DNA of 64,000 nucleotides from Plantago major. Lineage: Eukaryota; Streptophyta; Magnoliopsida; Lamiales; Plantaginaceae. Positions 45,101-56,479 of the stretch are shown here, in pieces. The notes beneath the pieces are model-generated. The model was not told where the DNA came from. It did not search any database and saw only the letters and a program-made list of their open reading frames with translations. How positions within the stretch are numbered: the stretch's first letter is position 1; each line of letters opens with the position of its first letter. The stretch is from NCBI GenBank assembly GCA_026545765.1, contig CM048842.1, forward strand, positions 39,565,431-39,629,430. Reading direction: 5' to 3'. The position numbers and the translations under genes were made by a program.

Positions 45101-45696
45101 TTGTCAATAGGTCGATGAAGGCCTTCCTGGACTCAAAGAATATCCTACTCGGGGGCCTCCAATATGCCCGCCTTGAGGCTGGTCGTGACTTTATGGAGTC
45201 GGATTCCTTCAAGTTTTTTATGGCGGACAAGTCAGATGCCTCTCGCCTAGATGGGTTTTCATCCGCTATCGGCCAGCTGCAGTCCAAGGGACTACTTCCG
45301 CAGAACTTTGACTGGAAAGCGGAAGGGTTGATCCCTTCTGCGGATGCTAATGGTGTGGAGGTCCCTGTGGACAATGTCTCGGATGAATGGTTGGCCACGT
45401 GCGAGTTTGCAGAGCTAGTCACTGAGGAGGGTGAGATCGAGATCACGAACGACGGACCCTTTCTCCCGAGGTGTGTCCCGGACGCCGTCCGAAAGGTATG
45501 CTTCGTACCTTTTGAGAACTACCGGGCTTTCCTGAAGGACTGGTACTACATGCCTTCTCGGGTCGTTGGTCTCGATGCGGATTTCAACTTGTTCGAGACC
45601 GCTGAATCCCTTGCCGCGCAAGTCGTCGCCAACACGCCTTCCGTCAATCCGCCTCAAACCGGTGAAGCGGGTCCGAGCGAAGCTGGCCCCCAGTGA
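42160..45696 (+). pseudogene. Spliced antisense gene of D (Transposase_28-like)
   Basis: The plus-strand counterpart of the C antisense gene. 5' intron 42350-42862 (513 bases; 514 in C), with ATGTCCGG at 42864. Acidic N-terminus with poly-Glu (about 43275-43340) and the conserved domain near 43580-44010 (YMCVHEVAFPCGW, EIKHILNHIGIGPSQVIP, GSKWWDKYIFVRM). Further GT-AG introns at 44218-44335 and 44811-44892 (82 bases; 81 in C). The final exon codes a coiled coil (LLGGLQYARLEAGRDFM) and ends near 45696. It faces opposite to D pol. Broken, but the splice sites and their spacing match C. Confidence 0.68.
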
Positions 45697-46238
45697 GAAG
45701 TCCGGGGTATGCCCCGTGAAAATTTTGTACTTGTTGAATTTTCCTGTTGAATTTGTTATCCTTTGATGGCACGGAATGTCGCCATGTACAATGCTTTTAT
45801 TCCTTCTCAGTTGTAGTAATTATCCGTGGAGCTATGCTTCCCATACTTTTGAATCACTACTTGCTATCTTCTTTGCTTCCTTCTTATTCATTGCTCATAT
45901 GCTGAGTTATCATAAAATACACATCTCTTAAGAACACGGATCGCTGTTGATGGCGTCTGATGTAGAATTCAAACCATCATCTTTCCGATCCTCGGACCGT
46001 TCGTTCTTTGGGATGCGTAATTCTTCTAGCAGGAGGAAGGTGAAACAGTGAAATAGTCATTATTACTACGTCTTTTCATCTTCCCAGTCGTCGGATGATT
46101 GACAAGTGGTGTGATTGTAAAGATCCATCGCTACAATAAATAAGACTATGGTAACTGCTCCTTTCTTACTACTGTACTTTTCACCAACCTCTCCTTGTTT
46201 AGCACACTCAATTATCAAAAGAGGCAGATTTCTTCAGG
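45697..46238 (+). other. Spacer between the two antisense genes of D
   Basis: AT-rich, no convincing frame. It contains the degenerate TATA-like ACAATAAATAAG (about 46131-46141) in front of the small ORF. Confidence 0.4.
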
Positions 46239-46436
46239 ATGTCGGAGTCCGATGGGGAAGAATATCAGCATTGGGTAAACTGTGCTTGCGGGAACATGCA
46301 TCCGCCGATGTATCCGGGTAAAGGGACCGCTGATGACCCAATCATTCTTGATTTTGAAGGCGATCCCCCTCTATGTCCGGGGATAGCCAGGAGGTTAGCT
46401 GACGAAGAAAGGGAGCGGACGCTGAAGAATCCGTAG
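46239..46436 (+). CDS. Small antisense ORF of D with conserved Cys/His motif
   Basis: MSESDGEEYQHWVNCACGNMHPP and then YPGKGTADDP, DFEGDPPLCP, EERERTLK. The same protein family as C 34411-34725: the core is nearly identical, while the segment between the start and the core is much shorter here. Persistence of the core in two old copies hints at past selection. The function is unknown. Confidence 0.6.
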   Translation: MSESDGEEYQHWVNCACGNMHPPMYPGKGTADDPIILDFEGDPPLCPGIARRLADEERERTLKNP

Positions 46437-46841
46437 GAGGATCCGAATGCAGCAGCAAGCTCGTCAGGCTTACAGCGGTGGCTCGGAGTCCCAAGGCTCA
46501 ACTTCCGGAATCCGTTGAAGGGACAAGGTAGGGTATGCCTCGTAGAAGTATGTATGGTCCTCGAACCTTTACAGATTATACCTTCCGTGTGTATATGCTC
46601 GGATAATTTTGTTTATAAAATTAGGACTACTTTCATCAAATGAAATCGCCACCTTTTTCTTATTCATACTTCGTCGGATTATATTGATGCGCATATCTTT
46701 GTAAGACGACCAACAAACTCGGACGTGGTTGATGGGCTTGTTTGGGTTTGGTTGGATAACTCAACTGACCCAACACTGTTCAACCCAAACCGGTGACTCA
46801 AGCCCATTGCTGACGTCAATCTGTTAGCGTGGCGGACGCTG

Positions 46842-47407
46842 ATTGGTTGGAGAGTTCTATAAAAAGACACGACCCCAGTACCAAAACCGTGTAAACCGAA
46901 CCCAAATTCTTCTTTTTCTATCTCTGATGCTCGAATTAAACCATTAAAGCCAGACCTCTTCTCTTTTCTTCCAATCCTACTTTAGTGGCTCGAATCTTTC
47001 TTGAATTGTTAATGGTCTTCTGATTTCAAGAGAGTTGGAGTCTCTAAAGATGGTTAGGCAGAGATCTCGGTCGTTTCGACTTGTATATACCATTGTCCGT
47101 TGGTACTTTGTTCTCCCCAGACACTGGATCTACATCACCATGGTATGGTGATACCATGAAAGATTCTGTCATGTCTAACCATTTTTCCATGTGCAGGTAG
47201 ATCAAGTTCCTGGTCTCCACGAAAACTATACTTTCCGATTGATATGGAAAAAGTTTTCCATGACGGAGGAATAGTCTCGACGGGAGATAACGTATCTCCG
47301 GAGACTTTCTCTATAGTTTATGTATTGCGTTTGTAGATCCGGATAAAGATCCAAGATTGTAGACTGTAAAGACAGCGTTATGTATAATTCGTTTCATCTA
47401 TGAATAA
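46842..47407 (+). ncRNA. Antisense TATA-to-AATAAA unit in D
   Basis: CCAAT-type ATTGGTT at 46842-46848, TATA box TCTATAAAAAG at 46857-46867, and an AATAAA near 47402-47407 in a context shared with C (GAATAAAACTCATTGCTTG). The body has only a short frame starting at about 47050 that does not match the C frame well. Best described as a conserved antisense transcription unit of unknown product. Confidence 0.45.
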
Positions 47408-47630
47408 AACTCATTGCTTGCCTTTTCTTGTCACTTGAACGTTAAAATTTCAGATGCACGAATTGAAAGATAGAAGTTGTATTGATTTGCCGGAAATTCA
47501 ATTACAATTTGCGGGCTACATGGCCAATGACAAAAGGGTTAACAAAAAACAGAACTGACGGAGTTCCGTGTAATGGATAGTTGGAATCTAAAATAACCAA
47601 ACGACCTAACGGCGATTCGCGTAACCATCC

Positions 47631-48746
47631 CTATGCGTAAAACTTTTGAAGGTTTCTAGCATTCCATGTACGCTTGAGTGGGTGCCCGCGCTCATCTTCC
47701 AATTCGTAAATCCCATTCACTCTTGCTCCGACAATCTTGTAAGGTCCTTCCCATTTAGGCTTCAGTTTTCCAACATTGCTCAAAATGTCAGCCCGGCGAA
47801 GTACTAGGTCTCCGACCTGCAAGTTTTTAAAATGAACATTCTTGTTGTAGGCTCGGGCAGCAGTTGCTTGATACCTATGGATATTAACCAGTGCTTCAGT
47901 TCTTTTCTGTTCCAGCATGTCCAGGTCAAATATCCGAGCTTCATGATCGGCGGAATCTTCGAACTCTTGGACCCTTATAGTCTCAACAACAATTTCTGCT
48001 GGTATATCTTCTTCCGAGCCATATACTAAGGCAAATGGAGTTTCTTTGGTCGCGGTCCGTGCATTGGTGCGATGAGCCTATAGTACGCCATCTAGGTTGT
48101 CCGCCCAGCTTTCTTGGGAAGTTCTCAACCGCTTTTCCAGGATCCTGACTATTGTCTTGTTTGTGGACTCGGCTTGTCCATTAGCTTGCGGATATCCAAT
48201 AGATGTGAAACATTGTTCAATCTTGAAGGACGCCAGCCATTCCTTGAGCCTATTGCCTGAAAATTGAGCACCATTATCCGAGATAAGAACTCTGGGTAGG
48301 CCAAAGCGGCAAATGATGTTCTTCCAAATGAAGGTCCGCACTCGACTTTCCGTAATGGTTGCCACAGCTTCTGCTTCTACCCATTTGGTGAAATATTCCA
48401 TAGCCACAATAAGGAACTTCTTCTGTTGAGTGCCCCTCGGGAACGGTCCGACAATATCGATGCCCCATCGATCAAACGGACATGCTATGATTGACGGAAT
48501 CATAGGATATGTCAGACGATGTGGAATGTTCGCATAATATTGACAATCAGGGCATCTCCGAGCGTGGTCGGTGGAATCTTTATCAATGCTAGGCCAATAA
48601 TAGCTTTGTCGTATGATTTTCTGGGCAAGAGTTCTTCCCCCGGAATGACTCCCATAGCTTCCGTTGTGTATCTCTTCCAGCACAGTCTTTGCTTCTTGTG
48701 GGCTCAAACACCTCAAGTGAGTCCCGTCAAAAGATCTCTTGTACAA
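47631..48746 (-). pseudogene. Integrase of D
   Basis: Zinc-binding N-terminus (His-rich GSYGSHSGGRTLAQKI, then RRCPDCQYYA), core with DRWGIDIVGPFP, LISDNGAQFSG and YPQANGQAESTNKTI, and the C-terminal VGDLVLRRADI and KPKWEGPYKIV, ending RNLQKFYA. All three acidic positions of the DDE triad are readable. No chromodomain. Broken. Confidence 0.85.
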
Positions 48747-48849
48747 ATCTTCTCCCAGTATAAAGTATCTGTTCGCTCAGCACTGCACGCTCCTTGATTC
48801 CTTCGGATCAGATGGTAGCGATCCGTCCTTGAGATAGTTAAAGATGTCA

Positions 48850-49900
48850 GTCATCCAATTTCTTCCTGTGTCAGTTATCATGACAGCTGAATTGAGACTC
48901 ATGACGAATGACTCAGTAACAGTGAGTAGGATTACTCTCCTCGTGTCCAGAGCCACTGTTGCGGATGCGTATTTTGCCAGAGCGTCCGCTCTTTCATTCC
49001 AGGCTCTGTCAAACTTTTACAGGGTAAATTCCTCAAAGTGGCTGGCTTCCTGCTTGAGTAGCTCAAGATACTTGATCATCGAATGATCTTTTTTGGCAAA
49101 AGTTCCTGAAAATTGAGCTTCAACTAGCTGTGAGTCCGTGTAAGCTTTGAGCTTCCGGACTTGCAAAGATTTGGGCAGACGTAGCCCGACTAACAATGCT
49201 TCATACTCAGCCTCATTATTGGTAACTTTGAATTCCAGGGATATCGCGTAGTCAAGTTCCGCGCCATCAGGGCTCTTAAGAAAGATTCCAATCCCTCCCA
49301 CTCTTCCAGTGGAGGAATCATCCACTTCTAATGCCCAGACATCAGAAGGGTGTTTTTCGGTTTGGAGATCTTCTGTAAGCTCCTGAGGTTCCAACCTTTG
49401 TTCCTCTTTTTCTTTGATTTCCAGTCCGGAGTTGTTAGTACCGGATCTGTTTGTGATATCGTCAAGAAGGAACATCTGGTTGACCCAAGTTTCCTCATAT
49501 GATGCAGGCAGGGACTGATTGATGAATTGAGCATCCTCGAGGTTTGCTGGGTTGAACTTCGGCGGAACTGGCTTCCGGATAATCTGCTTGGTGACTAGGC
49601 ACTCAAATGCCTGTTTGTCAGGGACTTTCTCTGAATCCGCTTCAGGATATTCCGCTAAGAAGTCAGGGAGGACTTGAGGCTTCTTGGCTGACGGAGCCTG
49701 ATAGAAAATGTCGTATTCACTCAGCTCGATCGCCCACTTAGAGAGTCGTCCAGATTGATCGGGCTTCCCCAGGACCTGTTTCAAAGGTTCCGTAGTTAGT
49801 ACCACTATTTTGTGAGACTTGAAGTATGGTTTTAACTGCCTTGTGGTGTAAACCAAAGCATATGCAAGTTTCTCAATCTTTACGTATCTTGTCTCCGCCC
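48850..49900 (-). pseudogene. Tandem RNase H region of D
   Basis: Gypsy-type RNase H end and connection (about 49900-49640: KWAIELSEYDIFYQAP), then the archaeal-type RNase H (about 49370-48950: VDDSSTGRVGGIGIFL, KVTNNEAEYEALLVGLRL, YTDSQLVEAQFSG). Arrangement as in C. Broken. Confidence 0.75.
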
Positions 49901-51063
49901 AGCAAGGGCTTTGCTAAGATAGTAGATTGGAAAATGATCATTAGATTGAATCCGTACTAATACGGAACTCATTGCCTCTTCCGTGATTGCTAGGTAGAGG
50001 TAGAGTGGTTCTCCTTCGACGGGTTTGGAGAGCAGTGGAGGGGAATGGAGGTACTTTTTCAATTTCTCGCAAACTTTCAAGTTCTCAACACACTCTTCAT
50101 AAAAGCCTCGGAACATTCCGCGGTCCACTCAAAGCTCTCTCCTTTCCGGTGGATTTTGAAGAACGGAAGATTCTTCTCCGCAGATTGTGAAATAAAACGA
50201 CTTAAGGACATGAGACGTCCTATGAGTTATTGTACCTCATTGAGGGTCTTCGGATGCGGCAGATCTAGGATTGCCTTGATCTTCTCGGGGTTTGCGCTTA
50301 TCCCCCTCTCCGTGACCATGTATCCGAGGAACTTCCCTCCTTTCACTCCGAACGTGCACTTTTCCGGATTCAATTTCATTCCGTACTTCCTAAGAATAGC
50401 GAAGCACTTGTTCAAATGATGCACATGTTACTCTTCAGTTTTGCTCTTGACGAGCATGTCATCCACGTACACTTCCATGGTTTTCCCAATCTTTTCTTTG
50501 AACATTTGTTTCACCAGACGTTGGTAAGTGGCTCCAGCATTTTTCAACCTTAAGGGCATTACCTTGAAACAGTAGTCGAAAGTCTGGTCCACCACTACAA
50601 GTCGGACCAATTGTGTCACTCTTGCCGGGAAAGTCCCGAGTGAGACGTGCAACATAACACTTCCTAGGGGTCGAACAGTTCCCCCTCCAAACCCTAGTAT
50701 AGAGTTGTGGACTCTCTCATATCGGATTCTCCCCAACTCCATCTGGTCTAGTGTTCTTTTGGAAATGATATTCGAGGAACTCTCTGTGTCCACCAAAATT
50801 TTGTTCACTCGATAAGTCGCGATGGTTAATGAAACGACCAGCGGAACATCTGGATTATCAATGTCCTCGCCTCCTGCCATAGGAGGAGGAATCTCGCTAT
50901 CATCGAAGGATATAGCGTTTGTACCCCGAATCGCTGGAGCAGCGTATGCTCTATCGTTGTTCCGAAGATTTTGAGCAGTCCGCTCTCTTGCGTTCCTACT
51001 ATCACCTCCAGATGGTCCGCCTACGATGGTGTTGATCACTCCGCTGTACGGAGGGTTTTCCAT
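49901..51063 (-). pseudogene. Protease and partial reverse transcriptase region of D
   Basis: Protease part near 50990-50590 (VNKILVDTESSSNIIS, GFGGGTVRPLGSVM) and RT parts near 50580-50200 (NAGATYQRLVKQMF, YVDDMLVKSKTEE, KCTFGVKGGKFLGYMV). The reverse transcriptase domain is less complete than in C. The remaining motifs are enough to place it in the same family. Broken. Confidence 0.7.
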
Positions 51064-51084
51064 ATCAATGTCATCGCTATATTT

Positions 51085-52902
51085 TTACGGATGTCCATCT
51101 GTGCGAGGCGGATAATGAGCCGGCGGAGGTGGCAAAGATAGCGGACGTGGTGGTGGTTCTGTAGCATTATCCTCCCTCCTTCGCTCCGTTCTATCGTGCC
51201 TGGAGGGCTCATCCGCATAGATGTGCTCCTTTAGCTTGCCCTCTCTCACCAGGTGTTCAACCTCTGTTTTCAATTGGATACAGTCATCAGTCTCGTGACC
51301 ACGGCACTTGAGGAACTTGCAGTACCCCTTTCCATTCTTATTCTTCCAATTGTTGTGAGAGGGCTTTGGCCATTGGACATCCAGCTTCTTCTCGATGATA
51401 CTCGCCAAGATGTCGGATCTTGGTCTATTGAGACGGGTATAATCCGCGTATCTCCTCGGCGGACTCCTTTCTCTGTGGAAGCCTTTATCTCTGTGATCCT
51501 TCTTTGGGTCGAACTTCCCCTGGCGTTGCTCTTGTTTGATCGTCTCCTTTGCTTTCTTGGAACCAGCTCTTACTGGAACATTCCTTCGGTACTCCTCTCC
51601 GTACATCACTTCTTCACAGATGTCATCTAAATGCTTTTCACTCCTCACTTCCTGAGTAGAGAGTTTTCTGCGGAGCTCTGAGTTGAAAGTATTAGCATAC
51701 AGGTGACGGGCCCGTTCCTTAATATTGTGTGGCTCAACTCGAAGAACTTCCGTGTAAAAGCGATCTAGGAAAGTCCTTAGATCCTCTTACTCCCACTGTA
51801 TAACTTCTACCAGGTGCTCTACGGTACGCTTTCTCCTTTTTGATTTTCCAACACGTGCCAAGAACTTGGAAGAAAGGTCTGCATATGACCTTATCGACTT
51901 GTTCGGCAAAGCGATGTACCAATCCATCTTGCTGTTGTACCTTGTCAGGTGACCAACGGGACAAGTATCCCCATAGTAGTATTCGAAGCTCGGAATTACC
52001 TGATCCGAGTTTCTGTTTCTTTCCTTCTCTCTCATGATGTCATCGCACAAGGGATTTGGTGCACTAGTAGTTATCTGCTCGTGGTCTTTTACCAGGCGTC
52101 CGAGATTCAGAATCTAGGCCTCCAAAGCCTTCTGCTGAGTATAGATCTCGTCAGCAGTCATGATCTCTCCTGTCCTCGGATGAACAGCTACATCCGCTGG
52201 GAGTTCATCTATCCGGACCACTGGAACAAATTCTGCTACTCGATCTCTGTCTCTCGGAGGTGCTTGTCGCGGAACTCCTGGATGCCTATTATCCCCTTCT
52301 TGATACTCTCTCCTTCCGTTTGGGCTTCCTTCACCCCGAGCTTGAGAGGCAGATGCCCGCCGGTCTAGAAGGTTTTGCAAATCCTCTTGAGGTGGCTGAT
52401 TTCCTAACGTCTGTTGGACCGGACGTTGCCTGTTTCTCGATAATGCAGGCTCTGCTTGAGCAGGAGTAGCCACTGGCGGAGTGGCTTGATGAGGATGGGC
52501 ATTGTTAGATCCCAGGCAACCTTGGATGATCGTGAGCAATCTATCAAACTGGGTCTCACTTAGTCCGAGGTCACCAGTGCGGACAACGCGACCATCGGGC
52601 ATAGTGAACTGTTGACCCGTAATGGGGCCTTGAGCTTCTGCCGGAGAAGCTCGTACGGCCCCTTCTCCATGGCTCACAGGCACAACATTTTCAGGAATAC
52701 CTTGGACTCCCCTGTGCGTAGCGTCTCCTCCTTCATCTGAGGATGGGCTGGCTGTGCGCCCATCGCTAGGATATCTCCTTCCAGCGTTCCCTCCAGCCAC
52801 AGTGGTTCTTCGTCCACGGGTGGGCGGACGTCCCCGTGGGCATGGTGGTTGTGTTCCTGTGCCTGCAGCACTAGTCCGTGCTGTCCGTCTTGTTCTTGTC
52901 AT
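51085..52902 (-). pseudogene. gag region of D
   Basis: Starts MTRTRRTARTSAAGTG near 52902, with an Arg/Pro-rich N-terminus, a Gag core near 52050-51790 (YYGDTCPVGHLTRYNSKM) and the His/Cys cluster YCKFLKCRGHETDDC (about 51335-51290). Domain order as in C 26818-28680. Broken. Confidence 0.75.
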
Positions 52903-52939
52903 CAGCTTAACTCAAACAAGAAAACTTTCTGTAAAGTTT

Positions 52940-52957
52940 CCCACAGACGACGCCAAC
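52940..52957 (-). other. Primer binding site of D
   Basis: On the minus strand TGGCGTCGTCTGTGGGAA, directly beside the 5' LTR; matches the C site and the remnant site at about 54054-54071. Confidence 0.65.
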
Positions 52958-52958
52958 A

Positions 52959-53852
52959 TGTTGAGGGTAAAACCTCGAACACTAACTAAACTATTACCAG
53001 TAACCTAATCTAGGATCTGCCTCCTACTTGAAGTCCAAAGCAAGACTGGTCCGAGCTTGAGTACCTGAAAGGACTAGGTGGGGGGGGGGTTAGAATGGGT
53101 TACCCGGATTGCCTATGTCAATCCGGTAAGAGACTGTACTCAAGAGAGAGTTGGAAGCTCTCAATGTGATAGTTATGAGGAAGGTTATGACATCAAGCAG
53201 ACTTAGGGATTGTTGCTTACCTTAAGGTCTTGGACCTTGTGCTATATTTATAGTTATCGTATCTTATGAGATTGATCACAAGATGATGCCAAGTGTATAC
53301 TTCAGATTTGGACACCAATGTTACCTTCGGCCCATAGCCCATTAGTGAATAGTAATCCAATACTAATCAGTGGGACTGGGAGGGTAGTTTGGACCATTCC
53401 CTCTGAGAGTACTATTCTGCAAGTTGGGTCCGTGTAACTTCCTCGGACAGATCTGTATGCTTGGTTGATCTGGCCTTAGGCAACTCAAGGTGTCCAAACC
53501 TAGAGTTCCACGGAAGTATCTCATTGGTTCTGTTATTTACGTTTGGTCTTACTGTGATGATGGCGTCTGAGATTCTCTCGTCCGGTCCATTTAGCATCTT
53601 AGGACCGACAGTTTGTGGTACTTGGAAGGACCATGTGACCTTTTGTCAGGTTCGGAAGTCATCCATCTAGCTTGGTCGGACCTAGCTGAAATGGCGTGCT
53701 GATTTGTAAATACTAGTTGACCTGAGATGGTTTCCTTTATGTCGGACCATTTGAAGGTCGGACTAGCAATGAATAGGCTATCTCAGCCTTGATGCGCTTT
53801 AGTACACGCTCTATGGCGCCCTTAACGGATTGGACACATGTCCGTATCAACA
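52959..53852 (-). repeat. 5' (middle) LTR of D
   Basis: TGTTGATACGGACATG...CCTCAACA on the minus strand, 894 bp, with a G/C run near 53078-53089 and the family TATA box. On its upstream side (53853-53871) lies a polypurine tract instead of host DNA, so this LTR is shared by two internal regions. Confidence 0.85.
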
Positions 53853-54108
53853 TATGTCCCCCTAGTTTCCAAATATCTTAGTAGAAGATAGTTGGTAACT
53901 ATGAAAAGGACAAGTGTGTTGTGTAGCGTGTCCGAATCGTTAACTGAAAAAGGAAAAAAATCCTTTTTGTTGGGATCCTGCAGCACTAGTCCGTGTTGTC
54001 CGTCTTGTTCTTGCCATCAGCTTAACTCAAACACGAAAACTTTTTGTAAAATTTCCCATAGACGGCGCCAAAATGTTGAGGGTAAAACCTCGAACACTAA
54101 CTAAACTA
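53853..54108 (-). mobile_element. Short internal remnant and third partial LTR of D
   Basis: From the middle LTR outwards: polypurine tract and 3' internal end, then (from about 53980) the gag-start side with a primer site (TGGCGCCGTCTATGGGAA, minus strand, about 54054-54071), then the first 35 bases of another LTR end (54074-54108). It shows that D was once part of a tandem, LTR-sharing arrangement. Confidence 0.7.
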
Positions 54109-54516
54109 AATTTTCCACAGACAAAATTTTCCGATGCTTCCAAAACAAAAATTGTAGCCCTTTGAATTATCTTTTCGTGGCCTGGGTGCAGGTCAATCGG
54201 GCATCATATGAGAGAGTTATGATCAAAATGGCTATACTGCTCCGTAAAACTTCACTTTTGCAAGCTTCGCTAAAATGGCTCTCAAATCTTCGTCCGAACT
54301 GCGAATCGACTTCCGTTTTCGCCCTGTTACTCTACATTCAAAGATCTAGAACCAAAGTTTCCACTCCGATTTTCACCTTCGGGACACAAAAATCCTACAA
54401 AACACAAACAAAGCACCATAGCATAAAAACGCACAAAGAGACTATAAAACCATAAACAAAGACTAACAAAGACCGCTAAAAAGGACTAAATGAGACTCTA
54501 AATTATAGTCTCATCA
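54109..54516 (-). repeat. LTR fragment of the F-type Athila family
   Basis: On the minus strand it starts TGATGAGACTATAATTTAGAG at 54516 and aligns with 1429 down to about 900 (shared words include CTTCGTCCGAACT and CGACTTCCGTTTT or CCACTTCCGTTTT). It abuts D's partial LTR on one side and element E on the other. Confidence 0.7.
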
Positions 54517-55660
54517 ATGGTCATGTTTATTTTACGCACTTGCATTTGCACTTTTTAGTTTTCATTTTCGATTTCTGCACCAGACATCAGGTTTGGGGAA
54601 GGAAGACCCCATGAGATTTGCATGTAAGCCATAGTCCTGAGTCACTCCAAAACATGCTATCTCACACACTTTTGAGCCCAGGTACCATGGAAGAACGAAG
54701 GAGGATACCCATCGCAAGATGAATAAACTCTTTGTGGAGCTCATGAGCGATGCACAGCTGGGAGACCAAGATGATATGCGGAGGAGAAATTAAATGAACA
54801 AGCATGGAAACACAACACTGAGAGGGGAGTATCTGTCCTTTTTCTTCTTTACTTTCCTAGTTTCCTACCCGCTCTCTGCTAGGTTTGGGGGAAGAATTTG
54901 ATTTGACTACTGTCTGCTAACTTGCTTGGTCTGTAGAAGCTTTTAAAATACTCGCACTTAGTGGTTTACATTTTCATTTATGACTATCTATTACGTCTAA
55001 GGTCTTTTCCTTGTTGAAAAATGTTTTGATCTGTGGAAGAGTACTGAGTATGAACCATAACTAAGATGAGGGGTTGTGGATTTGTTTTCTTGCTTTGTTG
55101 CTTGCTGAATATATGCTCTGACCGAATTCGACCCATGCTACTTTGATGAGTGAGTTTACTTGCTACTCTAATTAAAGTTCTGTGTGCAACCGTGTGAACA
55201 CTGCTACCCTTGAGTCTTTATTTGTCAGCAGCATGAATATGATTAGTGATACTCACCTTTCTGAATCCTTTTATTACCTTTCGCTAACCACGCTGAAAGC
55301 TTTTTTAGCCCTTGTGAAACTCTACCATATCTCCTATACTTGCTTTACTAAAGCAGTAACAGCAACCTACCGCCGAGCTTGAACGAAGAAACAAAGCAAC
55401 GAGTTCCAAAGAATAGAGGAGAATCATGTTTTGATCATGATCGAGAATTGGTTTGGGGAAAAGTAGAAAAGAAAACCCTAACCCCAGTTCAAGAAATTGG
55501 TAGGGGGGGAGTGGAAAATGATCATCATCGAAAGGTAACCTTTTTGGCCCTACTGTTTATTACCGGTGCTGAAAATCACTTGCTCTTGCTACAGAAAAAT
55601 TAAAAAAAGAAAAGAAAAGAAAGAAAGTACCCAAAAAAGCAAAGGTACAAAAGTCTCGGA
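54517..55660 (+). other. 3' internal non-coding region of E, first part
   Basis: Matches H around 60700-60670, 59880-59720 and 58510-57822 on the minus strand (for example GCATGTAAGCC, AACATGCTATCTCACACAC, GGTTTGGGGGAAGAATTTGATTTG). Short frames at 55182-55560 match the minus-strand frame at 57826-58155 in H, but frame conservation is weak, so I treat it as non-coding. Confidence 0.55.
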
Positions 55661-55822
55661 GTGGATATGTGGTCCTTGTGATCACCGTTTTCGTGTTGGG
55701 CATGTTACAGATACTACCCACATACCGGTGTGGCCCTAAAAAGCTACATGTCTGTGAGGGATGATGGCATGTATACCAAACCAGCACGCACAAAAGTGCG
55801 AAATTCGGTAAAACAGACACTA
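55661..55822 (+). other. Conserved Athila 3' non-coding block (copy in E)
   Basis: The partner of 1921-2083. It lies about 660 bases before the 3' LTR in E and about 490 bases before it in F. The core GTTACAGATACTACCCACAT-like segment and the GTGTATACC word are the best preserved. Confidence 0.65.
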
Positions 55823-56443
55823 CCGAAAAATGTAGAGACTAAAAGAGCCTAATGATGGCCAACCAAAAGCATATGAGTCAGTAAAACGACTGCAAAAAAT
55901 AGTATGCCAAACGAAAAAGAAAAAAGAAAAATAAAGGAGCAAGTAGTCTATGTGAAGCAACCGATGGAGTAGTTACGATGATAGAAGAGAAGCTGAAGAT
56001 TTCTCATTACGAGAAGACGAAGTCGAAGGAAGGAACTCGGTGTTCGAAAGGATAAGTCCCCCTCAAATACCCTTTATTCTACCTTGTTATCTTTTAATGA
56101 TACTTGGCCTTTCGCTCCTCTTTATATTATCCTACCTATTTTACTTACCAAGCCAACCTGAGTACTACATTGATTTGTGCCTTGACTTTTGGGAGCAGGA
56201 TTACATAACGTTGCCGCGAGGTAATGATTTGAAAGTACACCTAGAAGGACATTGGGTTACACTTGTAACCGTTGGTTGTAGTGAGTGATCCTTACTTGAT
56301 ACTTGTTTGTTGTGGTGTCATGAAGTTGGAGTTAAAACTAAGCGAGTCAGTAGAGTTTGAAACACTAAAACTGGCTGATTTTCTATGTGGTGGTTTATTC
56401 TTGCTGCTCATTTCATGGTCACTTCTTAATTATAGTTATTGCC

Positions 56444-56479
56444 TTGCTCAAGGATGAGCAAGAAACTGGTTTGGGGGTG
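56444..56479 (+). other. Stem-loop and polypurine tract before the E 3' LTR
   Basis: TTGCTCA AGGA TGAGCAA (56444-56461), a 7-bp perfect stem, is followed by GAAACTGGTTTGGGGGTG (56462-56479), the polypurine tract ending at the LTR. The same pair of parts occurs at 1430-1464 in F. Confidence 0.75.

Larger units (their letters stand above)
40724..54108 (-). mobile_element. Tat-type Ty3/gypsy element D with a third, partial LTR
   Basis: Same family as C (about 85-90% in the LTRs), on the minus strand. Order by descending coordinate: partial LTR (54108-54074), short internal remnant holding a primer site on one side and a polypurine side on the other, LTR (53852-52959), primer site, gag, protease, RT, RNase H, integrase, antisense cluster, polypurine tract, LTR (41578-40724). 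The outer flanks show no matching target duplication, as expected when one outer LTR is incomplete. Broken in several places, more than C. Confidence 0.85.

Noticed and set aside
55182-55603. Candidate small host gene in E
   Set aside because: The same sequence occurs in H (57826-58155, minus strand) as part of the Athila 3' region, and the frame is not well preserved.
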